A DNA stretch of 64,000 nucleotides, taken from contig JAEVLN010000048.1 in NCBI GenBank assembly GCA_018350325.1, positions 223,337-287,336 on the forward strand, in the 5' to 3' direction. A model generated the notes under the pieces. The model did not search any database, was not told where the DNA came from, and worked only from the letters and a program-made list of their open reading frames with translations. Numbering within the stretch: position 1 is the first letter of the stretch; the number at the start of each line of letters is the position of its first letter. The position numbers and the translations under genes were made by a program. This document shows, piece after piece, positions 34,885 through 45,282 of this stretch. The stretch is from Globodera rostochiensis. Its lineage: Eukaryota > Nematoda > Chromadorea > Rhabditida > Heteroderidae.

Positions 34885-35265
34885 GGTCAGTTGCGTCTGG
34901 CCAGTTGCGTCTCAGGAACGTTTAGCAACTCATAACTTTTTTCAAGACTGACCACTCTTTATAATCTTTATATCATTCGAAAGCTCTAAATGATTAGAAG
35001 ATATATGTCAGCAACAACGAGCCGATCCGATGCTATTAAAAAGTTATAAATGAAACGGTGTAAAAAGTGGACTTTTTCATTGTTTTCTGGACATAACTTT
35101 GTTCAATTTTATCCAATGCTTTTCGAAAATACTTACAAATAGCTTCTTCTTAAACGGCCTTTCGAATGATATAAAGAATAGAAGATTGGTCCGTAATGAA
35201 AAAAGTTATGAGCTGCTAAACGTCCCTGAAACGCAACCGGCCAGACGCAACTGGCCCGCTTCGCA
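34885..35265. mobile_element. Foldback element with 'gccagttgcgtc' ends
   Basis: Left arm: ggccagttgcgtctcaggaa, gtttagcaactcataacttt, tatcattcgaaagctc. Right arm, reverse complement: gagctgctaaacgtccctga, aacgcaaccggccagacgca. The arms span about 110 bp each around a central 150 bp. The 'cataacttttttcaa...atcattc.aaagct' words recur in the foldback at 51538-51876. Confidence 0.8.
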
Positions 35266-35619
35266 CTAATAGTGAGGACATACGGAATTTGGAGGGTTTC
35301 TTCGTAATTTAAATTTGATTTTTGTTTACATTAGGACGAACACCAGACGATAATTCTCGGTTCCGTTTCGTTTTTTTCGCGCCCATTCCTATCTTCACGT
35401 CGTTGCACAAAACATGAAAGCATTGGAAAATATCGCCAATTTGGCGATGGCCACAAAATTTCGCTCATTGGCCCTTCATTATTAGTTGCCTATAATAAAT
35501 TGTTTGTTCAGCTAACGGTTCCTCCGTTGGTATGTCGTGGAAGTGAACGCCCACCCCCACACATCCGTTGCCCCCCCCCCCCGACACTCACTTTTACTTT
35601 TCCGACAAGAACTCCCCCA

Positions 35620-37010
35620 TCCAACCGAACTCCCCCCCCCTACCCCCCCCCTTACCCCCCCCCCCCCCCCTACCCCCCCTTACCCCCCCCCCCCCCTACC
35701 CCCCCTTACCCCCCCCCCCCTACCCCCCCTTACCCCCCCCCCCTACCCCCCCTTACCCCCCCCCCCCTACCCCCCCCCCCCCGCATTCAACCAAACCCCC
35801 CCCCCCAATCCAACCGAACTCCCTCCCCCTACCCCCTCCCCCCAATCCAACCGAACTCCCTCCCCCTACCCCCTCCCCCCAATCCAACCGAACTCCCTCC
35901 CCCTACCCCCTCCCCCATCCAACCGAACTCCCCCCCGCCTACCCCCCCCCCCTTACCCCCCCCCCCCTACCCCCCCTTACCCCCCCCCCCTACCCCCCCC
36001 CCCCGCATTCAACCGAACCCCCCCCCCCCAATCCAACCGAACTCCCTCCCCCTACCCCCTCCCCCCAATCCAACCGAACTCCCTCCCCCTACCCCCTCCC
36101 CCCAATCCAACCGAACTCCCTCCCCCTACCCCCTCCCCCATCCAACCGAACTCCCTCCCCCTACCCCCTCCCCCCAATCCAACCGAACTCCCTCCCCCTA
36201 TCCCCTCCCCCATCCAACCGAACCCTCCGCTCCTCCAACCGAACTCCCTCCCCCTACCCCCCCGCCCCTCCCCCATCCAACCGAACTCCTTCCCCTCCCC
36301 CAATCCAACCGAACTCCCTCCCCCTACCCCCTCGCCCATCCAACCGACCCCCCCCTACCCCCCCCCCCCCTCCTCCCTCCCCCTACCCCCCCTCCCCCAA
36401 TCCAACCGAACTCCCTCCCCCTACCCCCCTCCCCCATCCAACCGACCCCCCCCCTACCCCCCCCCCCTCCCTCCCCCTACCCCCCTCCCCCATCCAACCG
36501 ACCCCCCCCCTACCCCCCCCTCCCCCCATCCAACCGAACTCCCCCCCCCCCAATCCAACCGAACTCCCTCCCCCTACCCCCTCCCCCCAATCCAACCGAA
36601 CTCCCTCCCCCTATCCCCTCCCCCATCCAACCGAACCCTCCGCTCCTCCAACCGAACTCCCTCCCCCTACCCCCCCGCCCCTCCCCCATCCAACCGAACT
36701 CCTTCCCCTCCCCCAATCCAACCGAACTCCCTCCCCCTACCCCCTCGCCCATCCAACCGACCCCCCCCTACCCCCCCCCCCCTCCTCCCTCCCCCTACCC
36801 CCCTCCCCCAATCCAACCGAACTCCCTCCCCCTACCCCCTCCCCCATCCAACCGACCCCCCCCCTACCCCCCCCCTCCCTCCCCCTACCCCCCTCCCCCA
36901 TCCAACCGACCCCCCCCCTACCCCCCCCCTCCCCCCATCCAACCGAACTCCCCCCCCCCCAATCCAACCGAACTCCCTCCCCCTACCCCCCTCCCCCAAT
37001 CGAACTCTCC
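35620..37010. repeat. C-rich minisatellite with 'aatccaaccgaactccctcc' unit
   Basis: About 1.4 kb: 5' part of ccccttaccccccc and ctacccccc runs, then many copies of ccaatccaaccgaactccct followed by ccccctaccccctc, with higher-order duplications (for example 36180-36350 and 36590-36760 share the same order of variants). The three overlapping plus frames of about 500 codons (Pro-rich) are all translations of this repeat. Confidence 0.95.
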
Positions 37011-37268
37011 TTCCAAACCCCAACCGATTCACTCTCATGATGCTCTCTCTTCTCGTCCGCCCACCTTTTGTCCACCACCTTTTTAGTTGTGGCCATTTGC
37101 TCAGCTTTTTCTGATTTTCCATGCCCATTCTGCGCTCAAATTTCCGCTTGTATAATACGCGCATCCAGTTCATTTAGCTTATTTAGTAGCAGGTGACGTC
37201 TCTTTTGTCGGCGGACTTCACTTCTGCTGATTGCCATTCACTGAGGCAACCCAATCCAATCCAATCAA

Positions 37269-40200
37269 ATGAATGTGTCCCTTTCTCCGGGTGGTCTTCG
37301 AGTGCTCAGTCCCTCCTACTCCGACTGCTCGCCCTCCGACAGTTCCGTTGGTGTGCCTCTGCTCGCCTCCAGCTTGGGCGCCATACGAACGGGCTCCTCG
37401 TCGTCTTTGCCCTACCATTCTTCAAACACTGCGGCAGACAGACAGCCCCGGGCAAAGGAAGAATGCTTTTCTCTGGAGGGATATCTTTCCATGAAATCTC
37501 TCAGCGGCGGTTTGTTCACCTTTTCTGCATGTCCAAGAACAGTTCGACCGGACCCTTTCCAGCTCTGGCTTCTCTCCTCCAATCCCGCAAGCGGCTTTAT
37601 TTCGGTCTCGAAGAGATGGACAACCATTTGGTGTATTATCGGTCTAAGATGGACTTCGACACGCGCAACGACTGTCTCGGGCACATTTCTATGGAGGGCG
37701 CGTTCTGTTCCCTCGTGGAGGGGAATGTACGCGCCTTTCTGCTTCAGTCGGCACTTTTTTTCTATGCCACTCTTTTAATCAAATTTAGCACCAATAACGG
37801 CAAGAAGTACCAATTGGAGGCGGACAATGATCGCGCGGCCGATTGTTGGCTAAACGTGTTGCGACAGAGGCGCGAGAACGCAAGTCGGGTGAACGGAGAG
37901 AGGGAAGGGCTTTTGGTGGCACTCAACGGACTCGGACGGCATCGAAGACGGAGCAGATTCACAGGGGACAGCGACTCCGAAGTTGAGTCGGATCACGTCG
38001 AACTGCAACGGCAATTGGCAAGAAGCCATCTGCATCCGAAACGGCGAAATTTGCCCCGTAGGCGCATATGTGACCCTTATAGCAGACATTTTGCATTATT
38101 GCTAAGCTCTTCGTCTGGATCTGTTGAATGGGTCGGCATTGATCGGACTTGAAAACGCAAGCGCATCCACCCCTCCGACGCCCAAGTCCTTGCCTCTGTT
38201 TCGTCAACACAATAACGAAAAAATGTTGCTGAGAAAGGCTTCGATATTGGGAAAAACGGCGCCTGCGTTAGTGAAGACGGGCTATCAGCAGCAGCAGGTG
38301 GTTGGATCAAAGTTTAGGCCTCAAAGTGACGGCGCCGGCTGTTTTATGTGTGGGGCGAGGACTGCCACAAAAGAATGGGTGCTGAACACTTGGCTCAAAG
38401 GGCAGAAGCACAACGCCGCGGACGGCGGGAAGGAGCGGTGCAGACTGGGAACGACAAGCAGCGAGGAAACGTCGCACGAAGGCGCTTGGCCGGTTACGGA
38501 GAACGGACATGGCGCGACCATCGATGCGTTCGTTCTTTTGTGCTTTCTTAAAAATTAGAACTTTTGCTTTTTTAATCAGAATGATTTAGTGAGTTTAGGA
38601 TTTAGTGAGTTTAGTATGAGATAGGCAAAACGGTAGCCCCGGGCAGAAATCGAATCCACGACTTTCGGTGCAATGATCATCAGCTTCTCACCCAAACCAA
38701 TGCTTTTGCCGTCTGAGCTGCCGGGGCGTCCCATTAGCCATCCCTTTTAAGGATCTTATGCCCTCGTCATAGGCGTTTTAACCGTCCCAGCCAGCTGGAC
38801 ACGCTCGATTCCTTATAGTTTTTATAAATCACAACTTTACTGAAACTCATAAATCAGATCGCTTTAGGGGGTCTCCCGAGTCGATGTCCTCCAACCGTCC
38901 CAGCACTTCGCCACCAGCCACCGAACAGCTCGCGGTTCCGTCTTCACCGAGCTCGGTCACTTGCGAAAGTGCCGGGGCATACCATGTCCCGGATGAGCTG
39001 ATGATTCTAAGGGAGCTGAGTAATCGACAAAAAATGCAAATTGTGGAGTTGAACGAAGAATTGGAAAGAATGAAGGCGGTGGCTGGAAGAGTTGCTGAAG
39101 GGTTGGTGGTGTACTGCTTCATAACGAACATTATGATTCAGAACACCCATCGAACATTCTTTTGCCGCTCAGAACAGATTCCTCAATTCTGAATTGCTGC
39201 GTATCAACGAGCGCAAGTTGGAATCGGACCGACAGACGGATGAGTACAAAAGGTGTTTTTGGCAAAACAAACAATTAGGCTGTTTCTGCATTTAGACAAA
39301 TAGTCAAATTGGAAGCGGAAATGGAGGACTTCAAGAAGGAGTACGTCCACTTGCTTCAGAGGCAAGTCTTTCGTCTACGCACGCATCCACCACTTTGCTG
39401 ACCCACTCATTCAATTCGTTCAGCTGTGTTCGTATTCCGATTCGTGATAACAGTTCGTGTGATGTCGTTCAGATCAAACTGTTCGGAGGGGACGAGGTCG
39501 GCGGGCCATTATCCAATACTGAATCTTGACCATTATTCTATTCTAATTATTTAATTCAATCTTATGGGGACAATAGAAAATGACTGCCCTAACCTTTATT
39601 TAAAAATGAATTGAATCGAATAATCGTTTAATTCTAAATGTGTCGTCATAAAAATGCCAAAACCATCGAATTATGTTGTTCAGCACGAGAAGCGAGTGAA
39701 GAAGCTGCTGGAGAAGGCGCGAGAGTTGAACCCCGCTTTGCCCACCTTTGAAAGGTGCGCAAACATTTGATTAGCTCTTTATTCTGTTCGCTTTCAGCGT
39801 CGTCCGTAGCAGTTCTTTCCACGTCGACGAATACGGATTTCGCCATTCCTTCGACGAGACTCCGCTAGCCGTCCACTTCATCGCCACCCAACTGCACCAA
39901 CATTATCAGTCCCGTTCGTCCGATCATGCACAGCTAAAGGCCAAATGGCGTGTGCTGTTGAGGGAACAACCGGAACGCATTAAGAGATCGGTGCATAAAA
40001 TGCCATCCAGCGGCTTTATCCCCCCCCCCGCCCTATCCAGCGCGACGTTCGACTCCTCTGCCGTCGTGGCATCCCGCGTTCACTTCGACCACGCGTTTGG
40101 CGTCTTCTGATTAATCAGCAAGTGGCCGACCTAAAGGAAAAGCACGGCCATTATTATTACAAGAATTTGTGCAGTTCGCAAGGCACGCCAGCGGAAAAGC

Positions 40201-41459
40201 ACGTGAGAAAGAGAGGGGGCCAGGGTTACACCGGATACAGACAAAGTCGATTACCCTGGCATGTTGTTAAGCCTATCCCTAAGCTAGTGTATGGGGGGGG
40301 GGCTGCCATTAGTTGAGTTGTTGAGGTCTCTGTACTTGCGCCACAAATTTCCTCTGCTTCGGTACATCTCCGGTTCCTGGGCTCGTCTTTTCAGCATTTT
40401 CAAGCAAATAATAGCAATAAATTTGCTTTACCGGTTCAGTACAGTTGCGCGCATCAGAAGCAGGTGAACTTGGACTTGCTGAGAACGATGCCAGGCAACG
40501 TGCACTTCATGTCCGCCTCTTGCAAGGGCGTCACCCATCTGCAGTCCGTCCTTCGTGCCTTCTGTTTGCACAATCCAAGCATCGGTTATTGCCAGGGAAT
40601 GAACTTTTTGGTCGCCACAGCTTTGCTTTTCATGGGTCCCGAAGATGCTTTTTGGTAATTATCCATTGAACTAATTATATTGTAATATCAAAAGTTTCTT
40701 GGGTTTGTGAAGGTTTCTGGTAGCGATAACGGAGCGATACTTCGACTCTTCTTACTTCGATCAATCTCTGACAGGAGCACAAGCTGATCAAGTGATTCAA
40801 CTGTTTAGAGGAAATCCATCTCTGCTTCATTATCCACAGGAAGTGTTGAAAGAAATTGTAGAGCAAAAGTTCCCCCGACTCGCGCAACATCTGGACGAAT
40901 GCGAAATCGACTTGACTACGGTATTACAAATATAGTCACCCGAAAGCATTCCGATCGGTCCGATTCCCCCGCAAAGGTTACTCTGAATTGGTTCATCGCA
41001 CTGTTCTTCGATGCCATCCCATTCCAAGTGCCTTCTTCACCCCAAATTGCCTGATTTTCTTTCTTTCCACCAGACAATGCTTCATCTTTGGGACTGTTTC
41101 TTGTATGAAGGCCCCAAAGTTTTGTTTCGCTTTACCATTGCGCTTCTGGGCTTCCACGAGGAAGAACTGCTCGCCCACTCGGACACAATTTCCGTAATCA
41201 AAGTGCTCAAAGCAGCGGTGCGATTGACCTTTGACGTGAATGGACTGGTTCACATTCATTTTCTTATCGTTGTGCTTACCGACTTTCTAATGCAATAAAG
41301 ATAAAGTTCGCCTTCGAGGAGTTGAGTCCCTTCCCCGGCAAGGCGTACCTCCGTCAACGACAATTGCTGTACCTCCGGGTACTCCAAGAGCAGCTTTTCA
41401 AGCGGCAAAAGCTCCGCCAACTTCTCAACATAACGGTTACAACCCTTGCCAATGTATAC
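37269..41459 (+). CDS. tbc-2: TBC-2/Armus (TBC1D2)-type Rab GTPase-activating protein
   Basis: Exons run from a Met at 37269 (MNVSLSPGGLRVLSPSYSDC). A PH domain follows (LEGYLSMKSLSG, RKRLYFGLEEMDNHLVYYRS, NNGKKYQLEADNDRAADCW). The coiled-coil region comes at 38.9-39.7 kb (PDELMILRELSNRQKMQIVE, NSELLRINERKLESDRQTDE, VKLEAEMEDFKKEY). The TBC domain begins VRLLCRRGIPRSLRPRVWRL. Its arginine-finger motif is VNLDLLRTMPGN and its glutamine-finger motif GYCQGMNFLVA, so both catalytic fingers are intact. Later blocks are ITERYFDSSYFD, LTGAQADQ, WDCFLYEGPKVLFRF and FEELSPFPGKAYLRQRQLL. The family switches off Rab7/Rab5-type GTPases on endosomes. The last TBC exon ends at 41459 in phase 0 and the next exon opens in the same frame with propeller sequence (see next entry). 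Several internal exon borders are approximate. Confidence 0.85.
38636..38727 (-). other. tRNA-like sequence (degenerate tRNA or tRNA-derived SINE)
   Basis: Reading minus, GCCCCGG pairs with CCGGGGC 92 nt later as an acceptor-like stem. A D-arm-like GCTCAGACGGCAAAAGC and a B-box-like GTCGTGGATTCGATTTCTG sit at roughly the right places. The T stem is imperfect and no clean 7-nt anticodon loop can be drawn, so I regard it as a tRNA pseudogene or SINE. It lies in an intron of tbc-2. Confidence 0.5.
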
Positions 41460-41566
41460 GTAAGTGTTTCTGCTCAGAATTCGACGGCACTGTCGGACCA
41501 ACTCTGCAACCTTCCCATCGAGGCAGTTATTACTATTTCATTTAAGCTTCATTTCTTTCCCTACAG

Positions 41567-44399
41567 GTGGTAGTGTTCAGTCAATTTGTTCCTGGACGCG
41601 GCTACGTTTGTGCGGGGAATCAAAAACGCGGAAAATTGTCGATGATCCAGTTGCATGAGGAAACGGCCACTTTGAACACGCTTGACTTGGAGGTCGTTCG
41701 AGTCGAGAGGACAATCAGCTGCTATTGTTAATTTGTCATTCGTTGTCCGCGTTTCAGTTCGATTGTCGACTCATCTCCATGGTTGTGTTCCAGCCGGAAA
41801 TGGCCTTCGTCTCACTGCTCTCCGGCTATATTGTTGCTCTCCATTTGAATGATTCTGGCGAGGCGGAGATCCTTTGGGAGCTGAAACTGAACGATGTGGC
41901 GCTGAAACTGGTTGGTTTGTTGTGTTGCAACAAAGCGACCACCGGCCCCTTTGATCACCTCCCCCATAAGAAATTTCTCAAAAAACATCGAAAATCTTCA
42001 AAAAATTCCGGCCGCCTCCAATAAGCGATTGGGATTCAGCAGTGATATTGCTTACACTGTTTCCCTTATTTTGGTTGATTTTTTGCCACCACTTTCTGTC
42101 ACCTTTTTAGGTGAACTGTTCCCAACGCCTTTATTCCTGTCTCGCCAACGGCACTTTGGCCGTTCTCGAGAATGCCTTCGAGCGAATGCCCTCTGCTCTC
42201 GACCTTTACCACATTCCGATTGCGGCTGCCCCTATAACGGACGCATTGCTCGATAAAGATCACCTCTATCTGGCAGTTGCATGCAAAATTGTCGTGCTCA
42301 ATCAAAGCACCCTTTCAACGGTTGCCAGTGTCTATGTGGCTTCGGCATCCGTGGGAAGTCAAGTGCCAATGTTTGAAAAGTGTGCCTTTGTCCAATCCCG
42401 ATTGTTTTTTTCAACGCATTGCTTTTCGAGGATTTGCAATTTGGCACCCTCCCCTTTTGGCATTTGGTTGCTTACCGCCCATTCTTCTCTCATCCAACTT
42501 TGGCGCGACGGGCAGTGCGAAATGCTTTTTGACATTCGTTACGATCACAGTCATCGGTCAGTTCGGTAGATCTTTGGTCGTCACACTTTTCCATTTAGGA
42601 AACCGTCCTTCAACGAAAACGACGAAAAAATGGAGCAAGTCGAGTTATGCTCCATTCTCTTCCACTCAGACGAGCTTTGGGTGGGCACTGTCGATGGTCG
42701 GCTAAGTCACAAAGAACATCCGTTTCACAGCAACTCTGTCTCAGGCTATCTTATGCTCTATCGCGTCCTTGCCGAACCCCCAAGCAACTTCAAACCCACC
42801 AAATTCCGTCCCCCGGAGGGCCGTTTTCAGCCTGGGAAACGCCTTTCAGCTGCGCATGGTCTCGCACAGCCAGTCCCTAAAAGCAAACTACAAACTTACT
42901 ATATTCCAACCGAGAACGAGACGAAGGCGGAGGAGCACTCCAGCTCCATGGAGCTGGAGACGGAACGCCAAATGATGTCCGCTGAGGGTGTGGGGGGCGT
43001 CCGGAGGATATCCGTTGTGATTGACCCACTTAGCCGGAAGTACAGTGGTTAGCAATAATAATAACACTTATAAACCAACAAACTTTCACTCCAATTCAGT
43101 GAATGTGTTCCATTTGAGCGTTGATTCTGCACACAACGGAACATACTCGACGGGAAATTCAACAAACTCCGCCCCAATTCCTCCATTTCGCGCTGTTTCA
43201 AATTCATTTCCCCCAAAATCGTACCGGATGAGGTGAATTGGCGACATTTCTAAAATATTCGGAATTTATTTCCCGAAGTTCGTCGCCGCTTTCCAAGCCA
43301 AGCGACCGACAAAGTGTGGACTCCGCCCTCTCCTCCGTTTTCTCAGGCGTCAATTCAACCATTTCTGCAGAACGAATGAGGGCCCTCTCATTCCATAACC
43401 GAAACTGCAAATTCTCCAATTTGTCTTTGGATTTGGAGAATGACGAGATTTTCGAGACTTGCTCTGATGAGGGGGACAAGAAGTTGGAGGAGGGCAGGAC
43501 AATAATATCGACCGATCCAAAGGAGGAGGAGAAGCGGAGACGGTTTCCGTCACGCTTGGTCCGACTTCGTTCATGGCGCAAATTGTCGTCCATGCCCAAC
43601 TCGATAGGTCTGTAATATTTGTTCGTGGACTGAGATGACTTTCAGTCCCTTCCTTAGACAATGAACCCTCGGAAATGGTTGGTGAAATTCAAATTACTGC
43701 GGAGGAGAGCGGGGCTGATGGGTATGGAGGAGGAGCGGTTGAGGGAGTTCGGATCAAACGGAAGGACCTGAACTTCGAAGAGCCATTGCTGTTGGCGGTG
43801 AAGGAAGGAGGTCAGTGCTGCAACTGAAAAGTTTTCTCTCATTCTGCATAATTAGTGTCCGGCACGAACTAATTATCGCGATTAAATACATATATCCAAA
43901 ATTACTTATCGTTTTACATTACCTATCGAAAAAGGCTTACTTCGATAATTTTGTTAAGGATAATTTATCGAAATTGGAATGATTTATTGACCGAAGCTGC
44001 CGAACATTGTTTAACATTTAACATTGAGCCTTTTTATCGCCCAAAAATCCAAAATATTTCCAATTAATTAACAATCAGATGACATCAATCGCTCCTTGGG
44101 CACATCACCGTCATCAAGGCGTCCTTCTTTGTCTTCCAACATGGACCCTGACGAGCCAAATGAATTGGAGACGACAGAAATGTTTTCAATGGGAGGGAAT
44201 TGGGCGAAAAGCAAGATTGTTTAGAAACAGTTCACTTGGAATGACACTTCAAATGAAACTGAAAGTTTCGGATAAGCCTTTGCGATGCATTTCATTGGGA
44301 CACTTTCAAGGCCAGGACGTGGTGATCACTGGTGCCGGCGAATATGGGGACGACGAAGCTTTTCTGAGATGGCGCCGCGACCCGAAAAATGTGACATAA
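41567..44399 (+). CDS. WD40-like beta-propeller (JIP/ARHGEF10-type), in phase with tbc-2
   Basis: Exons 41567-41692, 41758-41910, 42111-42556, 42599-42696 and 42745 onward join with consistent phases. Blades read FVPGRGYVCAGNQKRGKLSM, AFVSLLSGYIVALHLND, RLYSCLANGTLAVLENAF, LYLAVACKIVVLNQSTL, GIWLLTAHSSLIQLWRD and DELWVGTVDG/YLMLYRVL. The pattern 'ELWVGT.dGyl..Y' and the closing blade near 44290-44390 (CISLGHFQGQDVVITGAG, DDEAFLRWRR) match the C-terminal propellers of JIP scaffolds and ARHGEF10/17 exchange factors. Between blades lie Ser/Asn-rich loops (43.0-43.8 kb: RQSVDSALSSVFSG, DLENDEIFETCSDEGDKKLE; 44.08-44.22 kb: GTSPSSRRPSLSSN). No RhoGEF or JIP N-terminal domain precedes it; directly upstream and in frame is the TBC domain. 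It is thus either the C-terminus of a TBC-2 fusion or a separate gene with an unseen start. Confidence 0.65.
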
Positions 44400-44419
44400 A
44401 TGAACGAAATTGCAAAAAT

Positions 44420-45280
44420 TACTTTCAGGGACTTTGGATAAATGATCCGCTGATGGACAACGAAATGCGTTCCAGAAAATGGACGATGTTTTCGGGAGCA
44501 TCGAATTCATCGAAGTCCCCTGTGGAAAAATGATTAACGCATGTTCGGCATGGCATCTCCAGTCGAACATATGAAGAAATGACCGACAGAACGCGCCAAT
44601 GGGAGGGGAGAGACTTTTAGTTACGATAGTTTCCTTATATGACTATGAAATTAAAGCAATTACCGGTTTAAAATCAACATTTAATAAAGTCAGTTACCGG
44701 TCCGAGTGTCGAATTTGTTAAGGCTTCCTTCAAGCTTAGCGGAGGCGCAATTTTTCCCCGATCGAAAATATTTGCCCAAATGATGTCCATTACAATCGGG
44801 GGGCGCTTAATAATTTATTAATTATTTAAAGTATAATTTAAATGTTAAAAACGTTGTTAAGCATCCTACGGCGTTGCAAATTTTACCGCAGCCCTGGAGG
44901 TGTGTATATGATTTGGGTCATTTTGACTCTGGAGACTATGTGATCCATACATTTTTTTTCTCTAAATTAACAACCAAAACCCGAATTTTAAAAACTCCAT
45001 TCTCTAATCGCCGACTCCTTCGCGCAGGACAGCAGCTGTGTGGACGCATCACGTGTATTGTATATGCAGCTACAAAAAGAATAAACTTTGGATTGCTTAA
45101 ACGATTATCGATGTCTCGTTTTTTGTTAGTGCCGCTCTGCCCATTGTCCCCGCCCGAGTGCAAATATTGGCTTGTCCGTCCACATCGTTCTTCGATCGAT
45201 CGGCCTTCTTCTCCAGCCCACGACAGATGTGAATTGTGCAAACCTTGCTTTCAAGCCTATCAATCTAACACATCACCCAC
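44420..45280. other. Spacer between the propeller exons and the next gene
   Basis: 3' flank of the propeller gene, then AT-rich DNA with no supported exon. The open frame at 44874-45308 overlaps an antisense frame of similar length and shows no domain; its tail merges into the first exon of the membrane-protein gene at 45283. Confidence 0.4.
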
Positions 45281-45282
45281 CA

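Noticed and set aside
35500..37114. Three overlapping plus-strand frames of about 500 codons, very Pro-rich
   Set aside because: All three frames are open together because the DNA is a C-rich minisatellite; no codon structure, no unique flank and the strand mirror gives Gly-rich frames.
37218..38310. Minus-strand frames over the PH-domain exons
   Set aside because: The plus strand has the PH and coiled-coil sense conserved in the TBC1D2 family; the minus frames have none.
41464..41658. Alternative frame joining 41580 (SICSWTRLRLCG)
   Set aside because: Using the TTCAG inside the exon shifts the frame and destroys the propeller blade; the CTACAG acceptor at 41566 keeps it.
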